A DNA stretch of 64,000 bases, taken from contig JAYESD010000002.1 of NCBI GenBank assembly GCA_036927565.1, positions 82,893,735-82,957,734 of the forward strand, written 5' to 3'. This stretch comes from Tuctoria greenei. Its lineage: Eukaryota; Streptophyta; Magnoliopsida; Poales; Poaceae. Shown one piece after another: positions 1 to 10,627 of the stretch. Each line of letters opens with the position of its first letter. Position 1 is the first letter of the stretch. The position numbers and the translations under genes were made by a program. The notes beneath the pieces are model-generated. The model was not told the origin of the DNA. It searched no databases and saw only the letters and a list, made by a program, of their open reading frames with translations.

Positions 1-643
1 CCCAGACCGAGGGAAGTTCCAGAACTGACACGTGTCTGGTGGCACCGGACCTATCTGTTCCCCACAGCATGCTCCAGAGCTGCCACGTGTCCAACCGTTG
101 GATCTTCAGCCTCAAACCTCCGGAAGACTTTACAACGGCTCCGGATCTTCAAAGGGGAATCAAGGACTTCAAGACCCGATTAAGTGTCATTAATACTATG
201 TTAATGACACACGATCGGATGACCTTAATTACCAGTAACGGTGCTGTCAAAGCCCGTAACTCGGTCATTAAGGGTAATTAAGCGTATCAAATATGTATCA
301 ATATTAGTAACCGCCAGGGCCACATGTCGGGCCAGGCCAACTTGTAACGGCCTGTTCTTGTACTATAAAAGGACATGTCGACGATACATAGGACACGGAC
401 TCTACGCGCTCACTCTACGCTCACTAGACTGATCTGATCTTTGGGTCCATACATCCAATACAACACCAACACATCCCGTGGAGTAGTGTATTACGCTCAG
501 GCGGCCTGAATCACGTAAACCTTCGTGTCTCTTGTGTCATTTTACATTTCACCTTCTTGAATCTCCGCGCGCCCACACCGAACTTCAAACTCCGCAAACA
601 CTTTAGCAGTGTCGGGAGATCTGCCGGATCACAACCACCGACA
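1..643 (+). repeat. Ty3/gypsy (Tat-like) LTR fragment, cut by window start
   Basis: This stretch matches the reverse complement of the LTR at 15366-16204 along most of its length, including the shared stretch around 150-290 and the block with the primer-like text CCCGTGGAGTAG near 476. A TATA box (TATAAAAGG) lies at about 364-372. The end at 643 is CCGACA, the usual inverted end of this family, and hAT-derived sequence starts directly after it. The internal region and partner LTR would lie left of the window, or this is a solo LTR. No coding capacity. Confidence 0.75.
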
Positions 644-1250
644 AATATGATTATTAATAAGAAATTAAACACATGATTTAGATAAGTAAATAAGATGATC
701 AATAACAAGAAAAACTTTAACATCTGTGGAGACACATAACTTCTAAGAAAATAGTTTATTTTTTAGAAGAATAATTATAACAACTTAACATCAATATTAA
801 GAAAGACTTATTATAGATTACCTACTAGAGTTGTCGTCATAATTTTAAACCATATTACCAGTAATATTGTCTCTGTTGCTATCTTTATACCTTATTCAAT
901 CTAATACCTTCCATGCTCGAGAATATTGAAAGAGTCTGCGACAAACATTGTTTCTTCACTCAAGTATTCTTCAAGATCAATAGTTGTATTTTTTTCACAT
1001 TTTGGACTTGTCCCAATTTGCTTGGATAATTTCCATAAAAAATTATCATATCCTTATTTTACTAAGGGGCATCCTTGGATATTGAATCAACAGATTGCAA
1101 ATAATACTTATCAAATAGCTCATAGATGGTCTGATCTATTTTGGGAGGTATGTTATTGTTATATTTTGGAAATATGACAATAACATACATATATAAAATA
1201 AAGGTTAACTTTTTGATTTTTTAGTCTAATTTTGTTAAGTACTCCATCAT
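644..1250 (-). pseudogene. hAT transposase C-terminal relic (short copy)
   Basis: Clearly homologous to 20830-21590 in the same orientation. On the minus strand it encodes the start of the hAT C-terminal dimerisation region (LEEYLSEETMFV, then FNILEHGRY). It then lacks roughly 155 bp that in the longer copy encode the conserved ARD-IP-S-VASES part. It is a decayed tail fragment with no open frame and cannot make a functional protein. Confidence 0.6.
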
Positions 1251-2499
1251 AATGGGTTGAGGCTCAATCCAAATCCTATCTAACCGTTTTCTTTTATTGT
1301 CTTAGGTCGACCTTTATCCAACCCACCTCCAGCTTAAAATATCCTATCCGGCCCGACCCTTAGAAAATGGATCCGATCCTATCCTGGCCGGTTGAATGAA
1401 TTTTGGGGCGATCCAACCATTCTTCTACCATTTCAGACTATGGGCTTCTATAGTAAAAAAAAACTGCTTCACTACGGTAACAAAATTACTATTTTCCAAG
1501 ACAAAATTAAAAGAAAACACGTGCTGCTACAGTACGAAATTACTGTTTCATAAGAAACAAAGCTGCAAAATAAAAATGGCTCTAAAATCATGGAAAAAAA
1601 CATATGACAATATATTTTGTTACAAAATAAATATACAGATAAACCTAAATCTGCTTCAAAACTGGAATACATGGAACAATTCATTTGTACTGATGGATTG
1701 CGATCCTACAAATGTGACAGCCATAAATATAACTAATCAGATAAGAATATTTCATGAAGATATTAGTCAACCATGGAACTCGCTGCAGTTTCACACTACA
1801 CATCACCAGATCCATAGACAAAATTCACAGTATTCATGGTTGAAACAGGTAACAATTCAATTTACATAGCCTTCACAGAGTTCACAAATAATGGAAAGTT
1901 CACAAAAAGTAGAGTTCACAGTGCTCATAGTTCACTGTTGAATGTTACAGAAAGTTCAAATAGCATCATAGAGCCCCTACCCAAGCTTCCTTGCTCTCAA
2001 CTCAGTACCAGACTCGATACATGGAGTTATGCTTGTCCATAGAGCTAAAACTGAAAATTAGAGAAAAAAACAAGTAAACTGCAGTGGTTACACGAAGTTT
2101 TGAGATGTTATTTTTCAATGAACATAATATCTTACTTATTGGGTGCGTATCTGTACATTAAAGTTTTGTTGAGACGAAGGCATCTACTGCAAGTTGTATA
2201 TTTTAATCTACTATGAGAATGTCAGGTATATAAAATAAGTCTAGATTTGCATATGCACAGAAAGTGAAGTAAATTATACCACAATCAATATCTAAGGATC
2301 CGTGGGAACAAAACATATTGTCATATTTTCATCTCTAATAATAATTCACAACACATGTCCCTCACAGTGATCTAGTGATATGGAATGCTTAGACAAGAAA
2401 GGAGTCGATAAACAACTACCAGTCAGCAGCAAATCCATGTCCCTACCAAGAAACACCTCAGGTGCTGGAGAGTTAGCAATCCCACATATTGTGTGTGTC
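1251..2499. other. No gene recognised; AT-rich relic sequence
   Basis: AT-rich sequence with scattered short open frames but no recognisable protein. A run of AGTTCACA-like words occurs at about 1875-1945. It ends at the target duplication CTTTC (2500-2504) and would have continued at 17514 before the copia insertion. Confidence 0.5.
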
Positions 2500-2504
2500 C
2501 TTTC

Positions 2505-4109
2505 TGAATGTGGCCTAGAGGGGGGGGTGAATAGGCTTTTTTGATTTTCTGGTAGAACCTGCAACACTTAACAACCAGATCAAATCTACAGATATCGGAC
2601 TAGTCCGGTCGAGTGCGGACTAGTCTGGTGTGTACCGACTAGGTTGATCAAATTGGATCAATTATCTTGATCCTAGGATGTATGCAGCGGAAATATACTT
2701 GTAATTGAAGTGTTACACAACTATGAACTAGGATGTACCACAAGTTAATCTTATATTCAATGTCTCAACGTAAAGTGAACAAGATTGATTGAAACCCTAG
2801 ATTGATATGAAGAGTAAGAATGATGTGCGCAAAGTAAGAACACGAGCACTTTATCATGTGGTTCGGTTCCCATAGAGACAACCTACATCCACGTTGAGGA
2901 GTCCACAAAAGGACCGGGTCTTCTCCAAACCTACCCTCGTCGGATCACCACGGAGGCCAATCCTCTTCACTAATCACAAAGGGCAAATAACCAAATTCAA
3001 GGGGCCTTCTCACACGTTGAGGGCTCCCCAAGATTACAATATGAACACCACCAAGAACACACTCTTAAGATCACAATGAAAACCACATGAGTGTGTTAGG
3101 GAATCAAACCAAGAGCTCAATGAGTGATGAACCGTGTCTCTCCAATGATCAAGAGTGTATCCTGAAAGGAGTGATTTTTCTTGCGTTGGATTTCGTGGAG
3201 AGAGGTGTTTCCTAGGCTCTTGGGAGGTGTGACGGCGCAAGGGGTCGAGAGAGATGAAAGATGGGCCGTGCACACCTATTTATATGGGGTTTCCAAAAGT
3301 TACTGTTAGGGTTCAGAAAGATCGTACTAGTCCATGGTGGATACCGGACTAGTCCGGTGTGCTGCCTGTAGCAAACCCTAGGTGTCCCGAAATATCGGAC
3401 TTGTCCAGCTAAGAACGAAATTATCCGATATTGGTTCTGGAAATCTTTGGACTAGTCCGATAAATATTGGACTTGTCCGGATATGTGAAACCCTAAGTGA
3501 ATTTGGAACAAGTCCGCACTTGGAGGACTTGTCAGATTTAGGTCAGAGGGTTTTTGGACTAATCTGTGCTAATATCGGACTTGTCCGAGTGACATCAGAA
3601 AGATATTGGACTAGTCTGGTGTGTGATCGGACTTGTGTGATTTTGTGCAACTTGTGAAGTGTTTGGGGGACTAGTCCGCACTGGGCAGGACTAGTATGAT
3701 TCTAGTCAGAGAGATATCGGACTAGTCCGTGGTGATATCGGACTAGTTCGGTCAATGAAAAACTGGACTGTGAGGACAAGTATGCATTGTGAGGGCTTGT
3801 CCGATCTTGTGCAGAAAGATATCGGACTAGTCCGGGGTCAGTCGGACTAGTCCGATCCTATATAAATTTGTGCAATGTGTGAGATTATTTGTGCTTGAGC
3901 TCTTGGGGTGTGTTTCCTTAACACACTCCATACACAATGATCTACTACACTTGTTTCTTGAGCTCTTTTCCACATTGCTCCTCATTCTCCTTTCTTTTTG
4001 GCACTTTGCTCATTTTCTCATTAGTACCTGTGCTCATCTCAACAATGTGGTTAGGATCTCATTTGCTTGTCATAAATCAACCAAAACCCACAAGGGATTC
4101 CTAGATGCA
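2505..4109 (-). repeat. 3' LTR of copia element (about 1.6 kb)
   Basis: Near-identical over most of its length to 12813-13082 plus 16205-17508. It starts TGAATGTGG, carries the GAGGGGGGGTGAATAGG block near 2519, and ends GATGCA at 4109. From about 2596 and from 3320 to 3870 it is packed with variants of CGGACTAGTCCG and CGGACTTGTCCG. No gene lies inside; the short frames seen here are by-products of the repeat. Confidence 0.9.
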
Positions 4110-4117
4110 CTTTAAAT

Positions 4118-4129
4118 CTCCCCCTTTTT
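4118..4129 (-). other. Polypurine tract of copia element
   Basis: On the minus strand this reads AAAAAGGGGGAG, a few bases before the 3' LTR starts. This is the expected plus-strand primer position. A second similar tract (CAAAGGGGGAGAG) occurs near 4540-4553. Confidence 0.8.
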
Positions 4130-4593
4130 GGTGATTGATGACAACCAATTTAGATTTCACAAAATATGATAAAAAAAATGAGATTTTCATAAAGTGTGCA
4201 CATATGAGTTTAAAACACATTAAGCAATGAAAACATGATCCATATGTGCACTCTTTATGGTGGGATGCAGAACTAAGTGTATAGAAAAATAATCTTGATG
4301 AGAATGACATAATTGACATCAACACATCAACAACAAGCATATATGTCATTCTTATAGCAAAATCACAGATTTCATCAATATCTTGATAAGAACTTCATAA
4401 CATTTCATCACAGGACCAAAAGTACCAAAAGAGCATATTAAATGTCTTACAACCCACAAATAGACAAAAGACACAAAAAGAGAGCTCTCCTCGCATCCTA
4501 AAGCTAAAGCCTAAGACTCCCAAGACTCCCCATCAATCTCTCCCCCTTTGGCATCAAGACACCAAAAAGAAGGAGAAGAGGGACCTAAGGTCT

Positions 4594-6215
4594 TCAAGCC
4601 TCGCTGTCGGTCCTCTCATCGTCTTCATCTTCATTCTCTTGCTGATGAGGATGAGGAGGAGGAACGGAACCACTCGAGTCCCCAATGCCAAAATAGGCAA
4701 GCTTGGAGGGAGTCAGGGGCCTGAGCTCGGTGGAGTTAGAATCTGAGTCATCAGAAATGACTGGAGACCCAATGGGCTCGATCTCCAGCTTTTGGAAAAT
4801 TTGCTTCACATTCTCTTTAACATATTTCATGTCGGCCTTTCTTCTCTTGTTCAGCTTATGGGCTTTCACTTTGGCCTTTTTGCAAGAGGCAAAGATGGCT
4901 GACAGGTACTTCAAGATGCCACTTGGGGACCCCTTTTGAGGAGGGGCCCTAGGGGCGGGAGCAGCCCTAGGATCTCCACTGGCTCTCACTGGAGCCTCAG
5001 GACTGGAATCTGGAGAGGGAGCAGCTTGAACACACTTGCCTGTTGAGGCTTCTAGGGCCTCAAGGGGAGGTGCTCCACATCGTTGACGAACTCTATCCCT
5101 GTGACCTTCTCTATCATAAACATCAGATATGGATCATAGCCACAGGACCTGTTCGGCGTGCATGTGATGTTGACCATGTCGTTCCAAATATAGTCAAAGA
5201 TATCAAACTTCTTGTCTTTGCTAATGACCTTCATCAAGGTCCTGAGATACCCTTGCACACTTCCAGCATCCCCATCCTTGGGGGCAATGGTCTTCCTAAC
5301 GATCCTGTTCAACACCACAAAGAAGGGCTTCATGTTCTTGGTGGAGGGAGGAATGAGCTTTGAGTTGGGTTCACAGAGAAACTTCATCCTGTCCTTCTCA
5401 ATGACACCAATGTTGTGGATGATCAAATTTTCATTGCTCGAGGTGTCAAGATGCAACAATCTTGCAAACTCTTCATAAGTGATGGTGTACTTGGATCCAT
5501 GAGTCATCCAAGTCACCCTTTCTTCCTCATCACTGGCAAAGTGGCAAGTGGCATAAAATTGGGCTATGATTTCATCATTCCAATTGTTTTGGAAGGCAAA
5601 GAGGTCCTTCAAGCCATGCTTCTCGATTGCCTCTACTACCTCCACAAAGGGTGAGCAACCCTTCTTCTCAAAATGCGCCCAATTGATCCATTGGCTGCGC
5701 ACCACGGGGGTCTTCATTGGAATATAGACAGACTTGTAAAAGTCTGTGTGGAAGTTACTCCAAAACCTCCCATCAGCAGCTTGCTTGGGACGGCTGTAAC
5801 AATCAACATTCCTGAGCTTCGCAGCCGTGTTGCTGCCCTTTCCATTGAATCTCTCCTCTGCTGGATCCCATGTCCCTTCCCTTGGAGCTGACAGCTTTAG
5901 GGGGCCAATCGGGCCCGTTGCAATCCCTTTGCCCTTGCCTTTTGCTTGGCGGGCACTTGCTGAGCTAGGGCCTCCTCCAGTAGAAGCCTTGGAGGCAGGC
6001 TTCTTTGCGAGCACTTTCCGTCGAGCCTGGGGAGGAGAAGTAGCCAGCTCGAATGGGTGCTCTTGGCACTTCTTGCTTAGGCCCATCGAGGACCGAAGCA
6101 CGGCTTCGTGGTCCATCTCAACCTCGAAATCAGAGATTTCGTCGTTGGTACTCAACATTGTCCTTAGAATGGATTTCATAAGGTATTGATCAGAATAGAT
6201 GACAAGGAATTGCAT
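4594..6215 (-). pseudogene. Accessory ORF downstream of copia pol (plant transposon protein-like), frameshifted
   Basis: An open frame of 387 codons (6215-5052) is followed in another frame by 131 codons (4989-4594). The second frame is already open upstream of 5052, so a single frameshift near 5055-5070 separates what was one protein of about 510 residues. The N-terminal part is basic and Ala/Gly-rich. The middle, about residues 150-340, has the pattern around FYATCHF and YTITYEEFARLLHL that I associate with the 'putative plant transposon protein' domain seen in grass retroelements. The tail is Lys-rich and then very acidic. The ORF sits between RNase H and the 3' LTR, the position of env-like ORFs in SIRE elements. 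I see no signal peptide or membrane segment, so an envelope role is not supported. Function unknown. Confidence 0.6.
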
Positions 6216-7140
6216 TGAGGAATTAAGAAGTTAGTGTTGAGTTCAGAAAAATCGGACTAGTCCAGTGTACAGGCACGGACTAGTCCGGTTGACCGGACTT
6301 GTCCGTGCATGGACCGGACTAGTCCGGTATTCAACCTCTAAAACCCTAACTATGGAACAAATGGTGATTCCTAATGCACGAATAGCTTAGCAGCAATGTA
6401 ATACATCAAGGAAGCTTGTATATGGTGAAAGGAACTAAGCTAGTTGATCAACATTGAAGGAAATAGCAATTTCTAGGGTTTGGGATGAGATTTTACTGAA
6501 AGATCTTGATTCTTGAACATGTAGGGGTTGAAGGATCGGACAAGTCCGTGGTCTTCAATCCCTACGCGAAGAAGGTCAATTTCCACCCAAACTTGCAAAG
6601 TTTTGATGGGGGAATTAACAAATCGCCGTGGGGAGCTCGAGCGTGGAGAGAGAAAGCTTGAGGCAAGTGTGGGGTGAGGAAGATTAGGGTTTGGTGGCGG
6701 CTAGGGTTATAGACATGAAAAATAGGACTTGTCTGAAAATGATCGGACTAGTCAGAACTTTTCTAGAGACTATATCGGAGTAGTCCGTGGTCCATCGGAC
6801 TAGTCTGACCGAACCGTCACACTGCGGACTAGTCTGCATGGGCGGACTAGTCCGGGCAACCATGTACTAGTCTGTGGTCACCAGGGAGGAAATGCTTAGC
6901 CCATTCGTATATATTCGAAGGTACTTATTAAGAAAATAGGGAGGCAAAGCAAATTACATAATCTTGATGAATATGATCAGTAAGCATACAACAATCAAGC
7001 AATTATCATAATTCACCAAGATCTAGTTATTGACATAGTTTTTCGGAAAAATTGAGAGAGATGATTTTCACAACACAATCAATGAATTTTGAAGATAGCA
7101 TTAAGGTATACCAGATTTCAAGCCACACTCCGAGCATTGA
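6216..7140. repeat. Untranslated spacer with palindrome clusters
   Basis: Between the end of pol and the accessory ORF there is no coding sequence. Clusters of CGGACTAGTCCG-like words occur at about 6251-6330 and 6722-6875. They are the same family as in the LTRs, although this is internal sequence. The spacer may contain the promoter or leader for the accessory ORF; nothing in the sequence proves it. Confidence 0.6.
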
Positions 7141-7182
7141 GGATATTTAGTTCATTTCGGAGTTTGTAAAAGCGTTTTTCAT

Positions 7183-8654
7183 CAAGTGGCTTGGTGAATA
7201 TATCGGCTAGTTGTTTTTCGGTATTGACATGTGAAATGGCTATATCTTCCTTCATTGAATGGTCTCTCAAAAAGTGATGCCGGATGTCTATGTGCTTGGT
7301 CCTAGAGTGCTAAACGGGATTATGGGCAATTTTAATGGCACTCTCATTATCACAAAGGAGTGGAATACGGTTCATATTGTAACCATAATCCCTTAGAGTT
7401 TGTCGCATCTAAAGGAGTTGTGCACAGCAACTCCTAGCTGCAACATACTCCGCTTTGGCCGTGGATAAGGCAATGGAGTTTTATTTCTTGGAGAACCAAG
7501 AAACTAGGGATCTTCCTAGTAATTGGCATGTACCAGAGGTACTTTTTCTATCAACTTTGCATCCGACATAATCTGCATCAGAGTAACCAATGAGATTGAA
7601 TTCGGAAACTTTGGGATACCAAAGGCCTAGGTTGGGTGTATGAACTAAATACCGCAGGATTCTCTTAACGGCTGTCAAATGACACTCTTTTGGGTTGGCT
7701 TGAAACCTTGCACACAAACATACACTCAACATAATGTCTGGCCTAGATGCACATAAGTAGAGTAGAGATCCAATCATGGATCGATATACCTTTTGATCGA
7801 CGTTTGGTCCATCTTCATGGAGATCCAAGTGGCCATTCGTTGCCATGGGGGTCTTTATTGGTTTCGCCTTGTCCATTCCAAACTTCTTGAGTATGTCTTG
7901 AGTGTACTTAGTTTGGCTTATGAACGTTCCTTCCTTTTGTTGCCTCACTTGGAATCCCAAGAAGCACTTTAGCTCTCCCATCATAGACATCTCAAACCCA
8001 TCTGTCATAATCTTACTAAATTCCTCACAAAAAGATTTATTAGTTGAACCAAAGATTATATCATCAACATAAATTTGATAAATAAAGAGATCATTATCAA
8101 AGTTCTTTGTAAATAATGTATAATCTACCTTACCGATCTTGAAACAATTTTCAATTAGGAAATCTCTAAGACACTCATACCAAGCTCTAGGAGCTTGTTT
8201 GAGGTCGTAGAGAGCCCTACACAATTTGAATACATGGTCGGGGAACTCTTCATCTTCAAATCCAGGGGGTTGCTCCACATACACCTCCTCCTTGATTGGT
8301 CCATTGAGGAAGACACTTTTTCACATCCATTTGATAGAGCTTGAAATTATGGTGAGTAGCATATGCAAGTAATATTCTAATAGACTAAAGTCTAGCTACG
8401 GGAGCAAAGGTTTCATCGAAATCCAAACCTTCGACTTGTGAATACCCTTTGGCCACAAGTTGTGCCTTGTTCCTTGTCACCACCCCGTGTTTGTCTTGTT
8501 TGTTGTAGAAGACCCATTTGGTGCCGATAACGTTGAACTTGGGTCTTTCGACTAGTTCCCACACCTCGTTCCATTTGAAGTTGTTGAGCTCTTCTTGCAT
8601 GGCCACTACCCAATCTAGATCCTTCAATGCATCCTCAACCCTGCGCAGTTCCAA
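7183..8654 (-). pseudogene. Copia reverse transcriptase and RNase H
   Basis: The first RT part (8654-8385) includes GTKWVFYNKQD and ends FDETFAPVARL. The frame is then lost for about 100 bp. The second part (8284-7481) carries QPPGFED, the catalytic YVDDIIFGS, the SRPDIM motif and the RNase H block GYSDADYVGC followed by RKSTSG. The C-terminal signature ADIFTKPL is readable near 7183-7209. RT copies the element's RNA into DNA and RNase H removes the template. The YVDD aspartates are intact, but frameshifts and a stop after WFSKK (7481) break the protein. Confidence 0.85.
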
Positions 8655-8804
8655 AAAGTATACAAACGAGTAATGCTCACAAAAATTAGCTATGCGAGAT
8701 CTAGTAGTTACTCCCTTTTGGATGTCACCAATGATGTTGTCGATTGGGTGATCCCTTTGGACGCATTGGTGTACTCTTGGGTGTGGTACTTTCTGTCTTG
8801 AATC

Positions 8805-9983
8805 TTAATGGTCATCTTCTTCTCCCCCTAGATGGTTGCCCTTGTTGACTTGTTGATCAATTTCGTCTTCTTGAGGTTGATCTTGTATGGAGGCTCCCCC
8901 TTGATCATTGGCCTCCTCTTGTGGTTCATCTTCCTCATGCATATGTAGAGGTGGTTCTTGTGGTCGAACTTCACCCAATGCCATTCTTCTTAGTGCTTGG
9001 CAGGGAGCTTCTTCTCTATCTAGCACACATGGATCAACTTGCTCCTTTTGGGAGCCGTTAGTCTCATCGAACACTACGTCACGTGCTACTTCAACAATTC
9101 TGGAGGTCTTGTTGAAGACACAATAGGCGTAAGAGTTCGAATCATAACCAAACAAGAAACCTTCATCGGACTTTGAAGCGAACTTTGAAGTCCTAGGCTT
9201 CTTGTTCAAAATATAGCATTTGGAACCGAAGACTCAAAAATATGAAATATTAGGCTTGTTACAGATGAGTAGCTCATAGGATGTCTTCTTGAGTAGTCGA
9301 TGAAGATAAATTCGATTTATGGTGTGGCAAGCAGTGTTAACTGCTTCCGCCCAAAATCGATCCGAGGTCTTGTACTCATCGAGCATTGTTCTCGCCATCT
9401 CAATGAGGGTTCGGTTCTTCCTTTCAATAACTCCATTTTGTTGAGAGGAGTAAGGTGCTGAAAACTCATGCTTTATGCCTTCTTCATCTAGGTACTCCTC
9501 AACTTGTGTGTTCTTAAACTCCGTGCCATTGTCGCTTCAAATGTTCTTGATCGTCAATGAAAACTCATTTTGAGCACGCTTGAAAAACTTCTTGAGTGTT
9601 CCTTGTGTTTTTGTCTTATCATGTAAAAAGAAAACCCAAGTGAAGCGAAAAAATCATCAACAACTATTAAGTCATATTTGTTACCACCGATGCTTATGTA
9701 AGCAATTGGACCGAATAAGTCTATGTGGAGTAGCTCGAGGGGTCTTGTTGTAGTCATGACGTTCTTAGCGGGATGAGGTGCTCCAACTTGCTTTCTAGCT
9801 TGTCACGCGCTACAAGGCCTGTCTTTCTCAAAAACAACATCCTTCAAACCTTGGATGTGATCGCCCTTGAGGAGTTTTTGAAGATTCCTCATACCAACAA
9901 GCGCTAGCCATCTATGCCACAGCCAACCCATGTTGGTCTTTGCAATCAAGCATGTGTCAAGTTCGGCTTTATCCTTTTTGAAG
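8805..9983 (-). pseudogene. Copia integrase, broken
   Basis: The zinc-binding region (about 9960-9790) reads GWLWHRW then LVGM, so the usual second His appears changed to Leu, and the second Cys codon of the CSAC motif has become TGA. The catalytic core follows: HIDLFGP (first Asp, in the frame 9757-9554), SDNGTEF (second Asp, near 9540) and NGVIERKNRTL (Glu, near 9415). The C-terminal domain has PRTSKFASKSDEGFLFGY (9209 onward) and an acidic tail. All three catalytic residues are readable, but stops and frame changes make it inactive. Confidence 0.8.
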
Positions 9984-10330
9984 TCAACAAGGTAAAGCTT
10001 TTCCCTTTAACATACCCTTGAATGCAATGGAACCATCACTCCTCCTAGAGACAGTCACACCCTCATTAGTGAACAAGCAATTATAACCTTTGTCGCATAA
10101 TTGAGATATGGACAGCAAATTATAATCTATGGAATCAACATGTAACACGTGAGAAAGAGTATGTTGAGATGATATGGCAATTTTACCGGTACCGAGCACC
10201 TTTCCTTGACTATTGTCTTCAAAATAGATGCCCTCGCTTGGATCCTCATTTTCTTCATACTCAACGAGCATCCTTCTTTCTCCAGTCATATGGTTGGTGC
10301 AACCACTGTCTAGAACCCATTTAGGTCCAC
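9984..10330 (-). pseudogene. Copia aspartic protease region
   Basis: On the minus strand the frame encodes a protease segment with MTGERRML and LLSISQLCDKGY. The expected catalytic DSGC followed by NHMTG is readable just upstream, around 10280-10310. This enzyme would cleave the gag-pol polyprotein. It joins the zinc-binding part of integrase on the 3' side. The frame ends with a stop at 9984. Confidence 0.7.
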
Positions 10331-10555
10331 CTGAGGAATAGGCCTACAAAAACAAATCATGCCTTGGTTTTAGGTACCCAAGCTTGCTTGGGTCCTTTTA
10401 GGTTAGTCACAAGGGATTTGGGCACCCACACATGAGATTTGGTGTTCCCATGGCGTGACCCAACATAATGAGCATAAATCTTACCAGAATTGCTTCTCAT
10501 CAAAACATAAGATGCATCAAAGGTTCTAAATAGCAACTGTTGTTGTTTATAAACA

Positions 10556-10627
10556 GAACTAGTCTGGGAGATAGGACTTGTCTAGAGGACCGGACTTGTC
10601 CGCGTCCCGACCGGACTAGTCCGGTGA
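10556..10627. repeat. Palindrome cluster inside gag-pol
   Basis: Four successive GGAC(T/A)(A/T)GTC(C/T)-type words in about 70 bp: ACTAGTCTGG, GGACTTGTCT, CCGGACTTGTCCG and CCGGACTAGTCCGG. They match the LTR palindrome family but lie between the coiled-coil gag and the protease. Confidence 0.7.

Noticed and set aside
1396..1869. 157-codon open frame
   Set aside because: Lys/Asn/Ile-rich translation of AT-rich sequence with no motif; overlaps another frame on the minus strand.
3320..3870. Regularly recurring palindromes resembling a CRISPR array
   Set aside because: Spacing is irregular, the words vary, there are no unique spacers or cas genes, and the DNA is a plant LTR.
4594..6215. Calling the accessory ORF an envelope protein
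   Set aside because: No signal peptide, membrane segment or cleavage motif was seen; only its position resembles env.
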